Shown: piece by piece, positions 51,047 through 58,190 of the stretch
Layout: each line of letters starts with the position of its first letter
Numbering within the stretch: position 1 is the stretch's first letter
DNA from: Cenarchaeum symbiosum A
GTDB lineage: Archaea; Thermoproteota; Nitrososphaeria; Nitrososphaerales; Nitrosopumilaceae
DNA length: 64,000 nt
Direction of reading: 5' to 3'
Assembly (NCBI GenBank): GCA_000200715.1
Contig: DP000238.1
Span: 1,908,849 to 1,972,848, forward strand
Made by a program: the position numbers and the translations under genes
The notes under the pieces: model-generated
What the model was told of the DNA's origin: nothing
The model's input: only the letters and a program-made list of their open reading frames with translations
Databases searched by the model: none

Positions 51047-51975
51047 GCCCGCAGGCCGGCATCGACCATCAGCGCTATGAACAGGACGGCAAGGTATGGG
51101 CTGGAGAACTTGAAGAGCACCCAGGCCGCCTTCTCTGTCGGCTTGTATACCACCCATGCGGACAGGGCGATTATCAGCGCGCCGGACGCCGCCGCCGTAG
51201 CGAGGTAGACGGGGCCCACTGCAGCAGCCCCGTCTTCTAGAGTTATGAGGAGGGGCGCCAGGCTGAATAGCGCCATGGCCACTGTGGATACTGCAATCAC
51301 CCTTGCGGATGTGCCCTCCGAGTGGACGGCTGTCAGCATCGGGACGTTGACCTTGTTGTAGTCGTCCCTAAAGTGGAGAGTCAGCGCCCAGATGTGCATC
51401 GGGGTCCAGATGAATACAAGCCCGCCCATGACGAGCCCCATCGTCCACAGGTCGGCTGTAGTGACGGCAACCCAGCCTATCATGGGCGGCATCCCGCCGC
51501 AGAGCCCGCCGAGCACAATATTCGAGCGGCTCCGCCTCTTTAGCATGTATGAATAGACCAGCACATTGTTGAACAACCCAAACGCAATGAACGCGGCGGC
51601 CCAGGCGCCCTGGACAGGGGTGGTGGTCAGGGCGATGCAGGCGGCCATCACCATGGAGGCGCCGGCAAGGAACAATCCAAAGTTGCGGGCCCCCGCGGGC
51701 GTGACCCTTCCCGATGGAAGGGGGCGCTTTTGGGTCCGCTTCATTATCGCGTCTATGTCCCTGTCGTGGTAGTTGGTCAGCACGTTTGCGGAAGCTGATC
51801 CCGCCGCCACCGAGAAGAGCATCAGGGCCCAGGTAGCGATGGATATCTCTATCCCGTATATCCCGGAGGCGGCAACTGCGGCCCCAAAGGCGGTGAATAC
51901 CAGCAGGTACCAGATCTTTGGCTTGCTGAGCTCATAGTATACGGCCACCCTTGACTGTGCCTTTTCTCTCTGCAC
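51043..51975 (-). CDS. ctaB: Protoheme IX farnesyltransferase (heme O synthase)
   Basis: It attaches a farnesyl group to heme b, giving heme O, the substrate of CtaA. The 310 residues form a UbiA-type membrane protein with about nine helices. The prenyl-diphosphate motif is NYHDRDIDAIMKRTQKRPLP (about residue 69), and the second conserved region is YSYMLKRRSRSNIVLGGLCGGMPP (about 138). It starts 10 bases after the Lrp regulator stop on the same strand, so the regulator may be co-transcribed with it. Confidence 0.95.
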   Translation of the reverse strand: MQREKAQSRVAVYYELSKPKIWYLLVFTAFGAAVAASGIYGIEISIATWALMLFSVAAGSASANVLTNYHDRDIDAIMKRTQKRPLPSGRVTPAGARNFGLFLAGASMVMAACIALTTTPVQGAWAAAFIAFGLFNNVLVYSYMLKRRSRSNIVLGGLCGGMPPMIGWVAVTTADLWTMGLVMGGLVFIWTPMHIWALTLHFRDDYNKVNVPMLTAVHSEGTSARVIAVSTVAMALFSLAPLLITLEDGAAAVGPVYLATAAASGALIIALSAWVVYKPTEKAAWVLFKFSSPYLAVLFIALMVDAGLRA

Positions 51976-51985
51976 GGATCGACAC

Positions 51986-52444
51986 CTACTTTGAGGGCAT
52001 ATATGGCATTGCCTTTTCGCGCGTCTTCATCTCTAGAAAGCTCTCCGACGATATGACCCCGTCTATCTTGCCTATGCTGTCGGAGACTATCACGTGCATT
52101 TCGCCTAGCTCGCGGGCATAGACCGTCACCAGTATGTCGAACCTGCCTGTCACCTCGGCTATCTCCCTGACGCCCCTGATCTCGAATAAAGCGTCTATTA
52201 TGCTGTCCCGCTTCTTGGAGTCCATGTTGAGGCCTATGAGGGCCTTTACCTGGTAGCCGAGCTCCTGGTCGTTTACCACTATGGTAAACCGCTCTATGAG
52301 CCTCTTTTTGACCAATCTCTTGATTCTAGAGTATACCACGCTTGAGTTGACCTTGATCTTCTCGGAGAGCTTTGGGACCGATATGGACGCGTCGGCCGAC
52401 AGCTCGGAGAGTATCTTCAGGTCCAGCTCGTCGACTTTTGCCAT
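51986..52444 (-). CDS. Lrp/AsnC-family transcriptional regulator
   Basis: A DNA-binding regulator of 152 residues. The N-terminal winged helix begins MAKVDELDLKILSELSADAS and has ISVPKLSEKIKVNSSVVYSRIKRLVKKRLI as the recognition part. The C-terminal RAM domain contains ALIGLNMDSKKR, EVTGRFDILVTVYARELGEM and IGKIDGVISSESFLEMKTRE. A TATA box (52461-52475) precedes it. It lies between asd and ctaB, both on the same strand, and may sense an amino acid and control one of them. Confidence 0.93.
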   Translation of the reverse strand: MAKVDELDLKILSELSADASISVPKLSEKIKVNSSVVYSRIKRLVKKRLIERFTIVVNDQELGYQVKALIGLNMDSKKRDSIIDALFEIRGVREIAEVTGRFDILVTVYARELGEMHVIVSDSIGKIDGVISSESFLEMKTREKAMPYMPSK

Positions 52445-52460
52445 GGGGTATGCCCCCTTG

Positions 52461-52475
52461 TTTAATTTATAAATC
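52461..52475 (-). promoter_or_regulatory. TATA box of the Lrp regulator gene
   Basis: GATTTATAAATTAAA on the minus strand lies about 24 bases before ATG 52444. Confidence 0.55.
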
Positions 52476-52509
52476 TTAAACGGATATTTGGCTAAATTTG
52501 AAATAATTT

Positions 52510-53589
52510 CTAGATTTTGCCCTTTTTGAGCAGCATCTCCGCCAGCAGGACCGCCCCCTTGCCAGAGCCCATCTTTTTGTTGTGGGAGAAGAGCATGTAC
52601 TTGAGGCCGTTATCGAATAGGTCTTCTTTTTCAACGCGGCCTATAGTGGTGGTCATGCCGTCGCCTACCGGCCGTTCGAGCCTGGGCTGGGGCCGTGTGG
52701 GGTCCTCGTGGAATGCATAGTATTCGTCAGGGGCCGACGGCAGGCCGGCAACCGAGCTGTTCCTGTTTGATTCGTCGAATAACGCCTTTGCCTTTGCCGG
52801 GTCTATCTCATCTTCGGTCTCGACGGCCACTGACTCTGTGTGGCCGTCCAGGATGGGCACCCTGGTGCACGTGGCGCTGACCTTTATGTCGGCGTCTATT
52901 ATCTTTCCGTCCTTTAGCTTGCCGAGTATCTTGCGGGTCTCTATCCTTACCTTTTCTTCTTCTTTCGGGATATAGGGGATGATATTGTCGGTTATGTTCA
53001 TTGCCGATACCCCGGGGGACCTGCCGCCGCCGGATATCGCCTGCATGGATGTCATCCTTACTTTTTTGGCGCCGTACTTTTCGTATATCGGCTTTAGCGT
53101 TATGGCAAGGCCCGTGGTTGTGCAGTTGGGGAGCGGGGCCACCCAGCCCTTCCAGTTCCTGTTCTTTTTTTGCGTATCGAGCAGGTCGGCCTGCTCGTCG
53201 TTTATGCCGGGGATCAGTATGGGGACGTCTTCTTCGTACCTGTACGCGGAGCTTGTGGATATTACGGGGAGGTCTGCCGCGAACTTTGTCTCTATATCCC
53301 GGGCGGCGCCCGATTCTATCGCGGAGAAGACAAGGTCGAGCTGCGAGACATCCACCTGGTCTATGGATTTTACCATCATGTCTGTGATGTACGGGGGGAT
53401 CTCGCCGCCTATCTCCCAGCCGACTATGCCAGAATCATCCCTGATCGCGTCAATGTACTTTTTGCCCGCCGAGCGCTCCGATGCGGCTATCTGGGTGACA
53501 GTAAACCACGGGTGATCCTCCAGCGACTGGACGAACTCCTGGCCCACTGCCCCGGTGGCGCCCAGTATGGCGACCCTCTTCTTTTCCAT
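52510..53589 (-). CDS. asd: Aspartate-semialdehyde dehydrogenase
   Basis: It reduces aspartyl phosphate to the semialdehyde, the branch point to lysine, threonine and methionine. ATG 53589 gives 359 residues beginning MEKKRVAILGATGAVGQEFV (NADP loop). LVFSAIESGAARDIE, the active-site PLPNCTTTGLAITLKPI (Cys about 153) and TSMQAISGGGRSPGVSAM follow, of the archaeal/fungal subfamily. The catalytic His region is CTRVPILDGHTESV. The open frame continues to 53823 but that part is antisense to the cob operon. A TATA box at 53611-53620 is 27 bases away. Confidence 0.95.
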   Translation of the reverse strand: MEKKRVAILGATGAVGQEFVQSLEDHPWFTVTQIAASERSAGKKYIDAIRDDSGIVGWEIGGEIPPYITDMMVKSIDQVDVSQLDLVFSAIESGAARDIETKFAADLPVISTSSAYRYEEDVPILIPGINDEQADLLDTQKKNRNWKGWVAPLPNCTTTGLAITLKPIYEKYGAKKVRMTSMQAISGGGRSPGVSAMNITDNIIPYIPKEEEKVRIETRKILGKLKDGKIIDADIKVSATCTRVPILDGHTESVAVETEDEIDPAKAKALFDESNRNSSVAGLPSAPDEYYAFHEDPTRPQPRLERPVGDGMTTTIGRVEKEDLFDNGLKYMLFSHNKKMGSGKGAVLLAEMLLKKGKI

Positions 53590-53610
53590 GGGGCCCGATC
53601 CATTCCATGA

Positions 53611-53620
53611 ATTAATATTC
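53611..53620 (-). promoter_or_regulatory. TATA box of asd
   Basis: GAATATTAAT on the minus strand is centred about 27 bases before ATG 53589. ACTAAATC at about 53653 on the plus strand may serve the divergent cob operon. Confidence 0.5.
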
Positions 53621-53680
53621 CTTTTTGAGTCCCGCCTCCCATACCAAAACACACTAAATCGGCGGTATGTTATACAGCCC

Positions 53681-54745
53681 GTGAAGCTGCACCGGGAGAT
53701 CACCTCGCACGAGCCGACGGTCCACGGCGGGCCGTACTCTGCGGGAGCACTGCCCGGGCTGGTCGACTTTAGCTCAAACGTATCACCCGCTGGCCCCCCT
53801 CCTTCTGTCGGGCGCAGCCTCAAGGGGATGATGAACAGGGTGTCTGTCTATCCGGATCCCGCCTCATCATCACTGCGGGCCCGGCTTGCAAGGTATGCGG
53901 GCCTCCGTATCCGGCAGATAACAGTAGGAGGCGGCGCCACCGCGATAATACACGACTTTTGCAGGGCGTTTCTCCGGGGGAGAAAGACGCTTGTGGTATC
54001 GCCCACGTTTGGCGAGTACGAGGCTGCCGCCCGCCTGGCGGGGGCCCGCGTCAGTCGCTTTGAGGCGATGGAGGTTGGCGCGGAGACAGAAAAACTCGCG
54101 GGTGCCATACCCCGCGGAGGGTGCCTATTCCTATGCAATCCGAACAATCCAACGGGGGAGCTGCTGTCCAAAGAGCAGGTGGGGAGGCTGGTCCGGGCGG
54201 CCGCCCGCAGGTCCGCGCTGGTCATGGTAGACGAGTGCTTTATCGAGCTGTCCCGGAAGCCGCGAGAGAGCATACTGGATATGGCGGGCCGCCTGAGTAA
54301 CATGCTGGTCCTCCGGTCGCTTACAAAGTCGTTTGGCCTGGCGGGGCTGCGAGTAGGGTATGCGGCAGGCCCGCAGGGGATCATAGACGTGCTGGAAAAG
54401 GTAAGGATCCCGTGGAGCGTCTCGGGGCCCGCCCAGGATATGGCCGAGGCCGCTTTATCGTGCACCTCCCACCTTGTATCTGCACGAAAGATGATATTCA
54501 AAGAGGCCGGGTTTTTGCGCCGCGGCATATCCGGGATAGACGGCTTTGAATGCCTGGATACCTCGGCGAATTTTATGCTGGTTAGGACGCGGCTCCGGGG
54601 CTCTGCAGTGCGGGACAGGCTGATCAAGCGCGGCATACTTGTGCGCGACTGTTCCAGCTTTGGCATGGACGGGCACTACATCCGGATAGCCGTCAGGACG
54701 AGGCGCGAGAACAAGATGCTGGTGGAGGCGCTAGGTTCCATATGA
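53681..54745 (+). CDS. PLP-dependent aminotransferase-like enzyme, probable threonine-phosphate decarboxylase
   Basis: From GTG 53681 the protein has 354 residues in the HisC/CobD group. VKLHREITSHEPTVHGGPYS and LVDFSSNVSPAGPP resemble CobD, which decarboxylates threonine phosphate to the aminopropanol linker of cobalamin. Motifs: YPDPASSSLRARLARYAG, CNPNNPTGELLS, MVDECFIELSR, and the Schiff-base lysine in RSLTKSFGLAGLRVGYAAG (about residue 219). Its position as first gene of a cobalamin operon with a 4-base ATGA overlap to cobQ favours CobD over histidinol-phosphate aminotransferase; sequence alone does not separate the two. Confidence 0.82.
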   Translation: MKLHREITSHEPTVHGGPYSAGALPGLVDFSSNVSPAGPPPSVGRSLKGMMNRVSVYPDPASSSLRARLARYAGLRIRQITVGGGATAIIHDFCRAFLRGRKTLVVSPTFGEYEAAARLAGARVSRFEAMEVGAETEKLAGAIPRGGCLFLCNPNNPTGELLSKEQVGRLVRAAARRSALVMVDECFIELSRKPRESILDMAGRLSNMLVLRSLTKSFGLAGLRVGYAAGPQGIIDVLEKVRIPWSVSGPAQDMAEAALSCTSHLVSARKMIFKEAGFLRRGISGIDGFECLDTSANFMLVRTRLRGSAVRDRLIKRGILVRDCSSFGMDGHYIRIAVRTRRENKMLVEALGSI

Positions 54746-55572
54746 GCAGCATAATGGTCCAGGGGACCTCTTCGGGCGCGGGCAAGTCGGTCCTGGTGAC
54801 GGCCCTCTGCAGGATATTCTCCGACATGGGCCTGTCCGTAGCTCCGTTCAAGTCGCAGAACATGTCAAATTTGTCGTATACTGGGGATGGCTTTGAGATA
54901 TCGCGCGCGCAGGCCATCCAGGCAGTTGCAGCAAGGGCCGAGATAACCCCGGACATGAACCCTGTCCTGCTCAAGCCCAGGGGAGGAAAAAGCACTGTCT
55001 ATCTGGGGGGCAGGCGCCGGGGTGTGATGGATGCAGCAGAATACTATCGGATTGCACGGCGCGAGCTGCTGCCCCCAGCGTTGTCATCCCTTGCAAGGCT
55101 GCGGCGTGAACATGATGTCGTGGTCATAGAAGGGGCGGGCTCGCCTGCAGAGATAAACCTGCGCGGCCGAGACATAACCAACATGGCGATCGCATCGAGG
55201 ATAGCCTCGCCTGTAATACTGATCACCGATATAGAGAGGGGCGGCTCCTTTGCAGCACTTGTGGGAACGCTCTCGCTGCTCGAGGAGCGGCACCGGGAGC
55301 TGGTCCGCGGGCTCGTATTCAACAAGTTCCGCGGCGACGAGGGGATCCTGCGGCCCGGCTTTGCAAGGCTACGGAGAATAACCGGAAAGCGCGTGCTCGG
55401 GGTCATACCAAAGGCAAAACTGGGCATACCAGAGGAAGATTCTCTTGATGCATCACCCGGGGGCACCCCGTGGGACGGCCGGCCCGGCACACTGGACAGG
55501 GAGATAGGAAAGCTCGCATCTCTGGTAGAAAAGAGCCTCGACATGCGGGCCATCGGGGGGATGATAAAATGA
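54742..55572 (+). CDS. cobQ: Cobyric acid synthase lacking the glutaminase domain
   Basis: CobQ/CbiP amidates four side chains of adenosylcobyrinic acid diamide. The first 230 residues are a normal ATP-binding domain: MVQGTSSGAGKSVLVTALCR, VAPFKSQNMSNLSY, SRAQAIQAVAARAEITPDMN, VLLKPRGG, VVIEGAGSPAEINLRGRDI, NMAIASRIASPVILITDIER and VFNKFRGD. Family members run to about 480 residues with a glutamine amidotransferase domain carrying a Cys-His pair. Here the protein stops at 276, after LDREIGKLASLVEKSLDM, and cbiB begins 4 bases before the end. No fragment of the missing domain follows, so this is not a simple frameshift. Ammonia may be used directly or supplied in trans. Confidence 0.9.
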   Translation: MSSIMVQGTSSGAGKSVLVTALCRIFSDMGLSVAPFKSQNMSNLSYTGDGFEISRAQAIQAVAARAEITPDMNPVLLKPRGGKSTVYLGGRRRGVMDAAEYYRIARRELLPPALSSLARLRREHDVVVIEGAGSPAEINLRGRDITNMAIASRIASPVILITDIERGGSFAALVGTLSLLEERHRELVRGLVFNKFRGDEGILRPGFARLRRITGKRVLGVIPKAKLGIPEEDSLDASPGGTPWDGRPGTLDREIGKLASLVEKSLDMRAIGGMIK

Positions 55573-56531
55573 TCGAGCCGCTGCTCGCCCTTGCAATAGC
55601 AATATCCCTGGATATGGCGGCAGGCGACCCGAGGAGCGCCCTGCATCCTACCGCATGGACGGGGCGCCTCATCGGAAGAATCATCCCGTACGGGAAGACT
55701 GGCTCGGCCGCCTCCGAGAAAATATGGGGGGCGCTATTTGTCACGGGGGTCACGGCCCTGGTGGTATTGTGCATAGCCGGGTTTTACATGGGCGTGGGCC
55801 TGCTGGCGGCACTCCCCGCCGCGGTATTATCTGTAGCCGCCGGCGCCGTCCTCCTCAAGAGTACAATAGCAATCCGGGGCATGGAACGGCACGCGCTCGA
55901 TGTGCTGCGCCCGCTTGAAGAGGGCAATATAGGTGCAGCAAGGGAGCGCCTCTCCATGATAGTAAAGCGCGATACCTCGAACCTTGACAGGAGGCGTATT
56001 CTCTCGGGTGTTCTAGAGAGCGTCTCGGAGAATACAGTAGACGGCGTGACGGGGCCGCTGTTCTATTTTGGAATATTCGGGCTCTTTGGCGCCTTTGTAT
56101 ACAGGACGGTCAATACCTTTGATTCCATGATAGGATACAGGAGCGGCATGTTCAGGAACCTTGGGTGGTTTGCGGCCTATTCGGATAGAATACTCAACTA
56201 CCTGCCTGCAAGGCTTACAGCACTGGTCATGGTGATAGCATCGTTCCTATTGCGGAATGACTGGAGGGGCTCGTACAGGGCGATACTCCGGGACAGCTCC
56301 AGGACAGAGAGCCCCAACGCTGGATACCCGATGGCGGCTCTGGCAGGCGCCCTCGGCACCGCGCTCGAAAAGCCCGGCCACTATACGATAGGGGATGGCG
56401 CAGAGCCCGACATATCCCATGTAAGGTCGTCCATATCGATAATGAAGGCCACCTGCCTGCTGTTCTGTGCACTTGTTACAGCGCCAATGGTGGCCGTCCT
56501 CTCGTACATCGGGTGGTGGATTCATGTTTAA
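55569..56531 (+). CDS. cbiB: Adenosylcobinamide-phosphate synthase
   Basis: It couples the aminopropanol (phosphate) arm to adenosylcobyric acid. The 320 residues form a membrane protein beginning MIEPLLALAIAISLDMAAGD with AAGDPRSALHPTAWTGRLIG (the GDP-x(5)-HP-x-x-x-G-x-x-I-like motif). AIRGMERHALDVLRPLEEGN, MIVKRDTSNLD, GVLESVSENTVDGVTGPLFY and NTFDSMIGYRSGMFRNLGW are strongly conserved in CbiB/CobD. ATGA overlaps with cobQ before and an 8-base overlap with cobS after show tight coupling. Confidence 0.96.
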   Translation: MIEPLLALAIAISLDMAAGDPRSALHPTAWTGRLIGRIIPYGKTGSAASEKIWGALFVTGVTALVVLCIAGFYMGVGLLAALPAAVLSVAAGAVLLKSTIAIRGMERHALDVLRPLEEGNIGAARERLSMIVKRDTSNLDRRRILSGVLESVSENTVDGVTGPLFYFGIFGLFGAFVYRTVNTFDSMIGYRSGMFRNLGWFAAYSDRILNYLPARLTALVMVIASFLLRNDWRGSYRAILRDSSRTESPNAGYPMAALAGALGTALEKPGHYTIGDGAEPDISHVRSSISIMKATCLLFCALVTAPMVAVLSYIGWWIHV

Positions 56532-57252
56532 GGGCGCAGGCTCGGTCATATCGTTTCTGACGATACTGCCCGCGGGGGCAGGCAGCCTGGATGTGATAGC
56601 ACGGAACATGCATCTTTTCCCGCTGGCCGGCATGGCGATAGGGCTGATCGCAGGCGGCATAGGCCTTGGGCTATCGGAGGCTGGCGCCGACCCGCTGGTG
56701 GTCGCTTTGCTGGTGGTAGCCGTAATAGCCGTGATCACGGGGATACACCATACCGACGGCCTTGCGGACTTTGCCGACGGCATGATGGCAGGCGGGGACA
56801 AGGAGCGCAAGATATCTGCCATGCGGGATTCGTCGGTGGGCTCTGCCGGCGTGACGGCGGTGGTCCTGTATATCGTGGGAATGGTGGTGGCACTCTCGCT
56901 TGCCGGCGGCACCGAGCTGCTCAAGGCGGTGCTATTCGCCGAGGTGGCGGCAAAGCTGTCCATGGTGTTGATGGCGTGGAGGGGCCGCACGGCTGCCCCC
57001 GGTTCTGGCTCGCCGTTTGTATCGGCCATGAAAGGCGGAAGAAGGGCCGCATTTGCTGTAATAATATCCGCGATACCGCTTGTCATTCTGGGGGGCTGGG
57101 CCGGCCTGGCCGTGCTGTCGACCGGCGTTATATCGTCTGTCATCTTGGTATCCCTGTCGTCGAGAAGCTTTGGGGGTATAACCGGCGATGTAATGGGTGC
57201 TGCAAACGAGCTGACCCGGCTTGCTTCTGTCCTGGTCTTTGTATCGATATGA
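56524..57252 (+). CDS. cobS: Adenosylcobinamide-GDP ribazoletransferase (cobalamin synthase)
   Basis: It joins GDP-cobinamide to alpha-ribazole (or its phosphate), the last step of cobalamin assembly. The 242 residues with several membrane helices begin MFKGAGSVISFLTILPAGAG. The signature is VITGIHHTDGLADFADGMMA with GGDKERKISAMRDSSVGSAG (about 75-115). It overlaps cbiB by 8 bases and cobY by 4 bases. Confidence 0.95.
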   Translation: MFKGAGSVISFLTILPAGAGSLDVIARNMHLFPLAGMAIGLIAGGIGLGLSEAGADPLVVALLVVAVIAVITGIHHTDGLADFADGMMAGGDKERKISAMRDSSVGSAGVTAVVLYIVGMVVALSLAGGTELLKAVLFAEVAAKLSMVLMAWRGRTAAPGSGSPFVSAMKGGRRAAFAVIISAIPLVILGGWAGLAVLSTGVISSVILVSLSSRSFGGITGDVMGAANELTRLASVLVFVSI

Positions 57253-57848
57253 TGGGAATGATAATGGCCGGGGGCCGCGGAACCCGGATGGGCCATACAG
57301 AGAAGCTTCTCCTGGGCGGCACCCCCATGGTCCTCCGCGTGCTGGATGCTCTAAAACAGTCGGGCTGCTTTGGTGGGATAGCAGCAGCTATCAGCCCCAA
57401 CGCGCCAGATACGGCGCTGCTCTTGGAGGAGAGAGGAGTGCGCGTTATAGAGACCGGCGGCAGCGGCTATCCGCAAGACCTCAACAGGGCCCTGTCAGAT
57501 CTTGAGGGGACGGTGATGGCCGTACCCGGGGACCTGCCACTTTTGGACGCGCAGGTAATACGCGTGTTAGTTGATAGGTGCCGGCAGGGCGACTCCTGGA
57601 CGAGCTTTGTCGTATCGGAGGGATTTCTTTGCACAATGGGCCTGCGGGGCGGCTATTATACAGAGTACAACGGGAAGAGGTGCGCGTACACGGGCGTATC
57701 CGTTGTAGACGCGGGAAAAGCGGGGCCCTTGCAGGAGATAGGCGAGCGCCTCGAGATGGTAAACGATCCAAGGATTGCATTCAATGTGAATACGGTACAA
57801 GAGTACCGCATATACGAATCTATGCGGTCAGGAACTCGAACTTTTTGA
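57249..57848 (+). CDS. cobY: Adenosylcobinamide-phosphate guanylyltransferase, archaeal type
   Basis: It transfers GMP to adenosylcobinamide phosphate; archaea use CobY in place of bacterial CobU. The 199 residues start MMGMIMAGGRGTRMGHTEKL, the nucleotidyltransferase loop, with GGTPMVLRVLDALKQ, VIETGGSGYPQDLNRALSDL, VMAVPGDLPLLD (metal-binding Asp) and CAYTGVSVVDA. ATGA overlaps link it to cobS. Its 3' end overlaps the convergent L44e gene by 29 bases. Confidence 0.9.
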   Translation: MMGMIMAGGRGTRMGHTEKLLLGGTPMVLRVLDALKQSGCFGGIAAAISPNAPDTALLLEERGVRVIETGGSGYPQDLNRALSDLEGTVMAVPGDLPLLDAQVIRVLVDRCRQGDSWTSFVVSEGFLCTMGLRGGYYTEYNGKRCAYTGVSVVDAGKAGPLQEIGERLEMVNDPRIAFNVNTVQEYRIYESMRSGTRTF

Positions 57849-58101
57849 CGCGCAGCCCATAGGTGTTGAACTTTTTCTTGCAGTCGGGGCATGTGAGAAG
57901 CCGCGTCACCTTTTTTGTCACCTTGGCGGGCTTTGCGAGCTTGGGGAATTTCTGGCCCCCGTATCCCTTTTTGTCCTCTGCGTGGCGCCTCTCCCCTATG
58001 GCAGAGGCCCTGCGCTTGCCGGCCTTGTATATGGAGACCTTTTGCGTCGTGTGCTTTTTGCACTTGGGACAGTACCTCCTTATCTGCTTGGGATACCTCA
58101 T
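57820..58101 (-). CDS. rpl44e: Ribosomal protein L44e
   Basis: Large-subunit zinc protein of archaea and eukaryotes. The 93 residues begin MRYPKQIRRYCPKCKKHTTQ. Two CxxC pairs (CPKC, CPDC) bind zinc, and ERRHAEDKKGYGGQKFPKLA is the conserved basic middle. The start is supported by a TATA box at 58121-58130, 27 bases upstream. The usual archaeal neighbour S27e is absent. Confidence 0.95.
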   Translation of the reverse strand: MRYPKQIRRYCPKCKKHTTQKVSIYKAGKRRASAIGERRHAEDKKGYGGQKFPKLAKPAKVTKKVTRLLTCPDCKKKFNTYGLRVKKFEFLTA

Positions 58102-58120
58102 ACCCGGCGGCCCGGGGGCC

Positions 58121-58130
58121 CGGTAATTTA
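58121..58130 (-). promoter_or_regulatory. TATA box of rpl44e
   Basis: TAAATTACCG on the minus strand (within GCTTAAATTACC) is about 27 bases before ATG 58101. Confidence 0.5.
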
Positions 58131-58160
58131 AGCATTGGATCGGGGATCGGCCGGTCAAAC

Positions 58161-58170
58161 TATAATTATC
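58161..58170 (+). promoter_or_regulatory. TATA box of the adenine deaminase gene
   Basis: TATAATTATC is centred 26 bases before ATG 58191, which favours it over TTG 58182. Confidence 0.6.
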
Positions 58171-58190
58171 TGCGGGAATGATTGTTCCGC

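Noticed and set aside
53590-53823. N-terminal extension of aspartate-semialdehyde dehydrogenase
   Set aside because: It overlaps the cob operon start, and the NADP-binding loop begins directly after ATG 53589, which has a TATA box.
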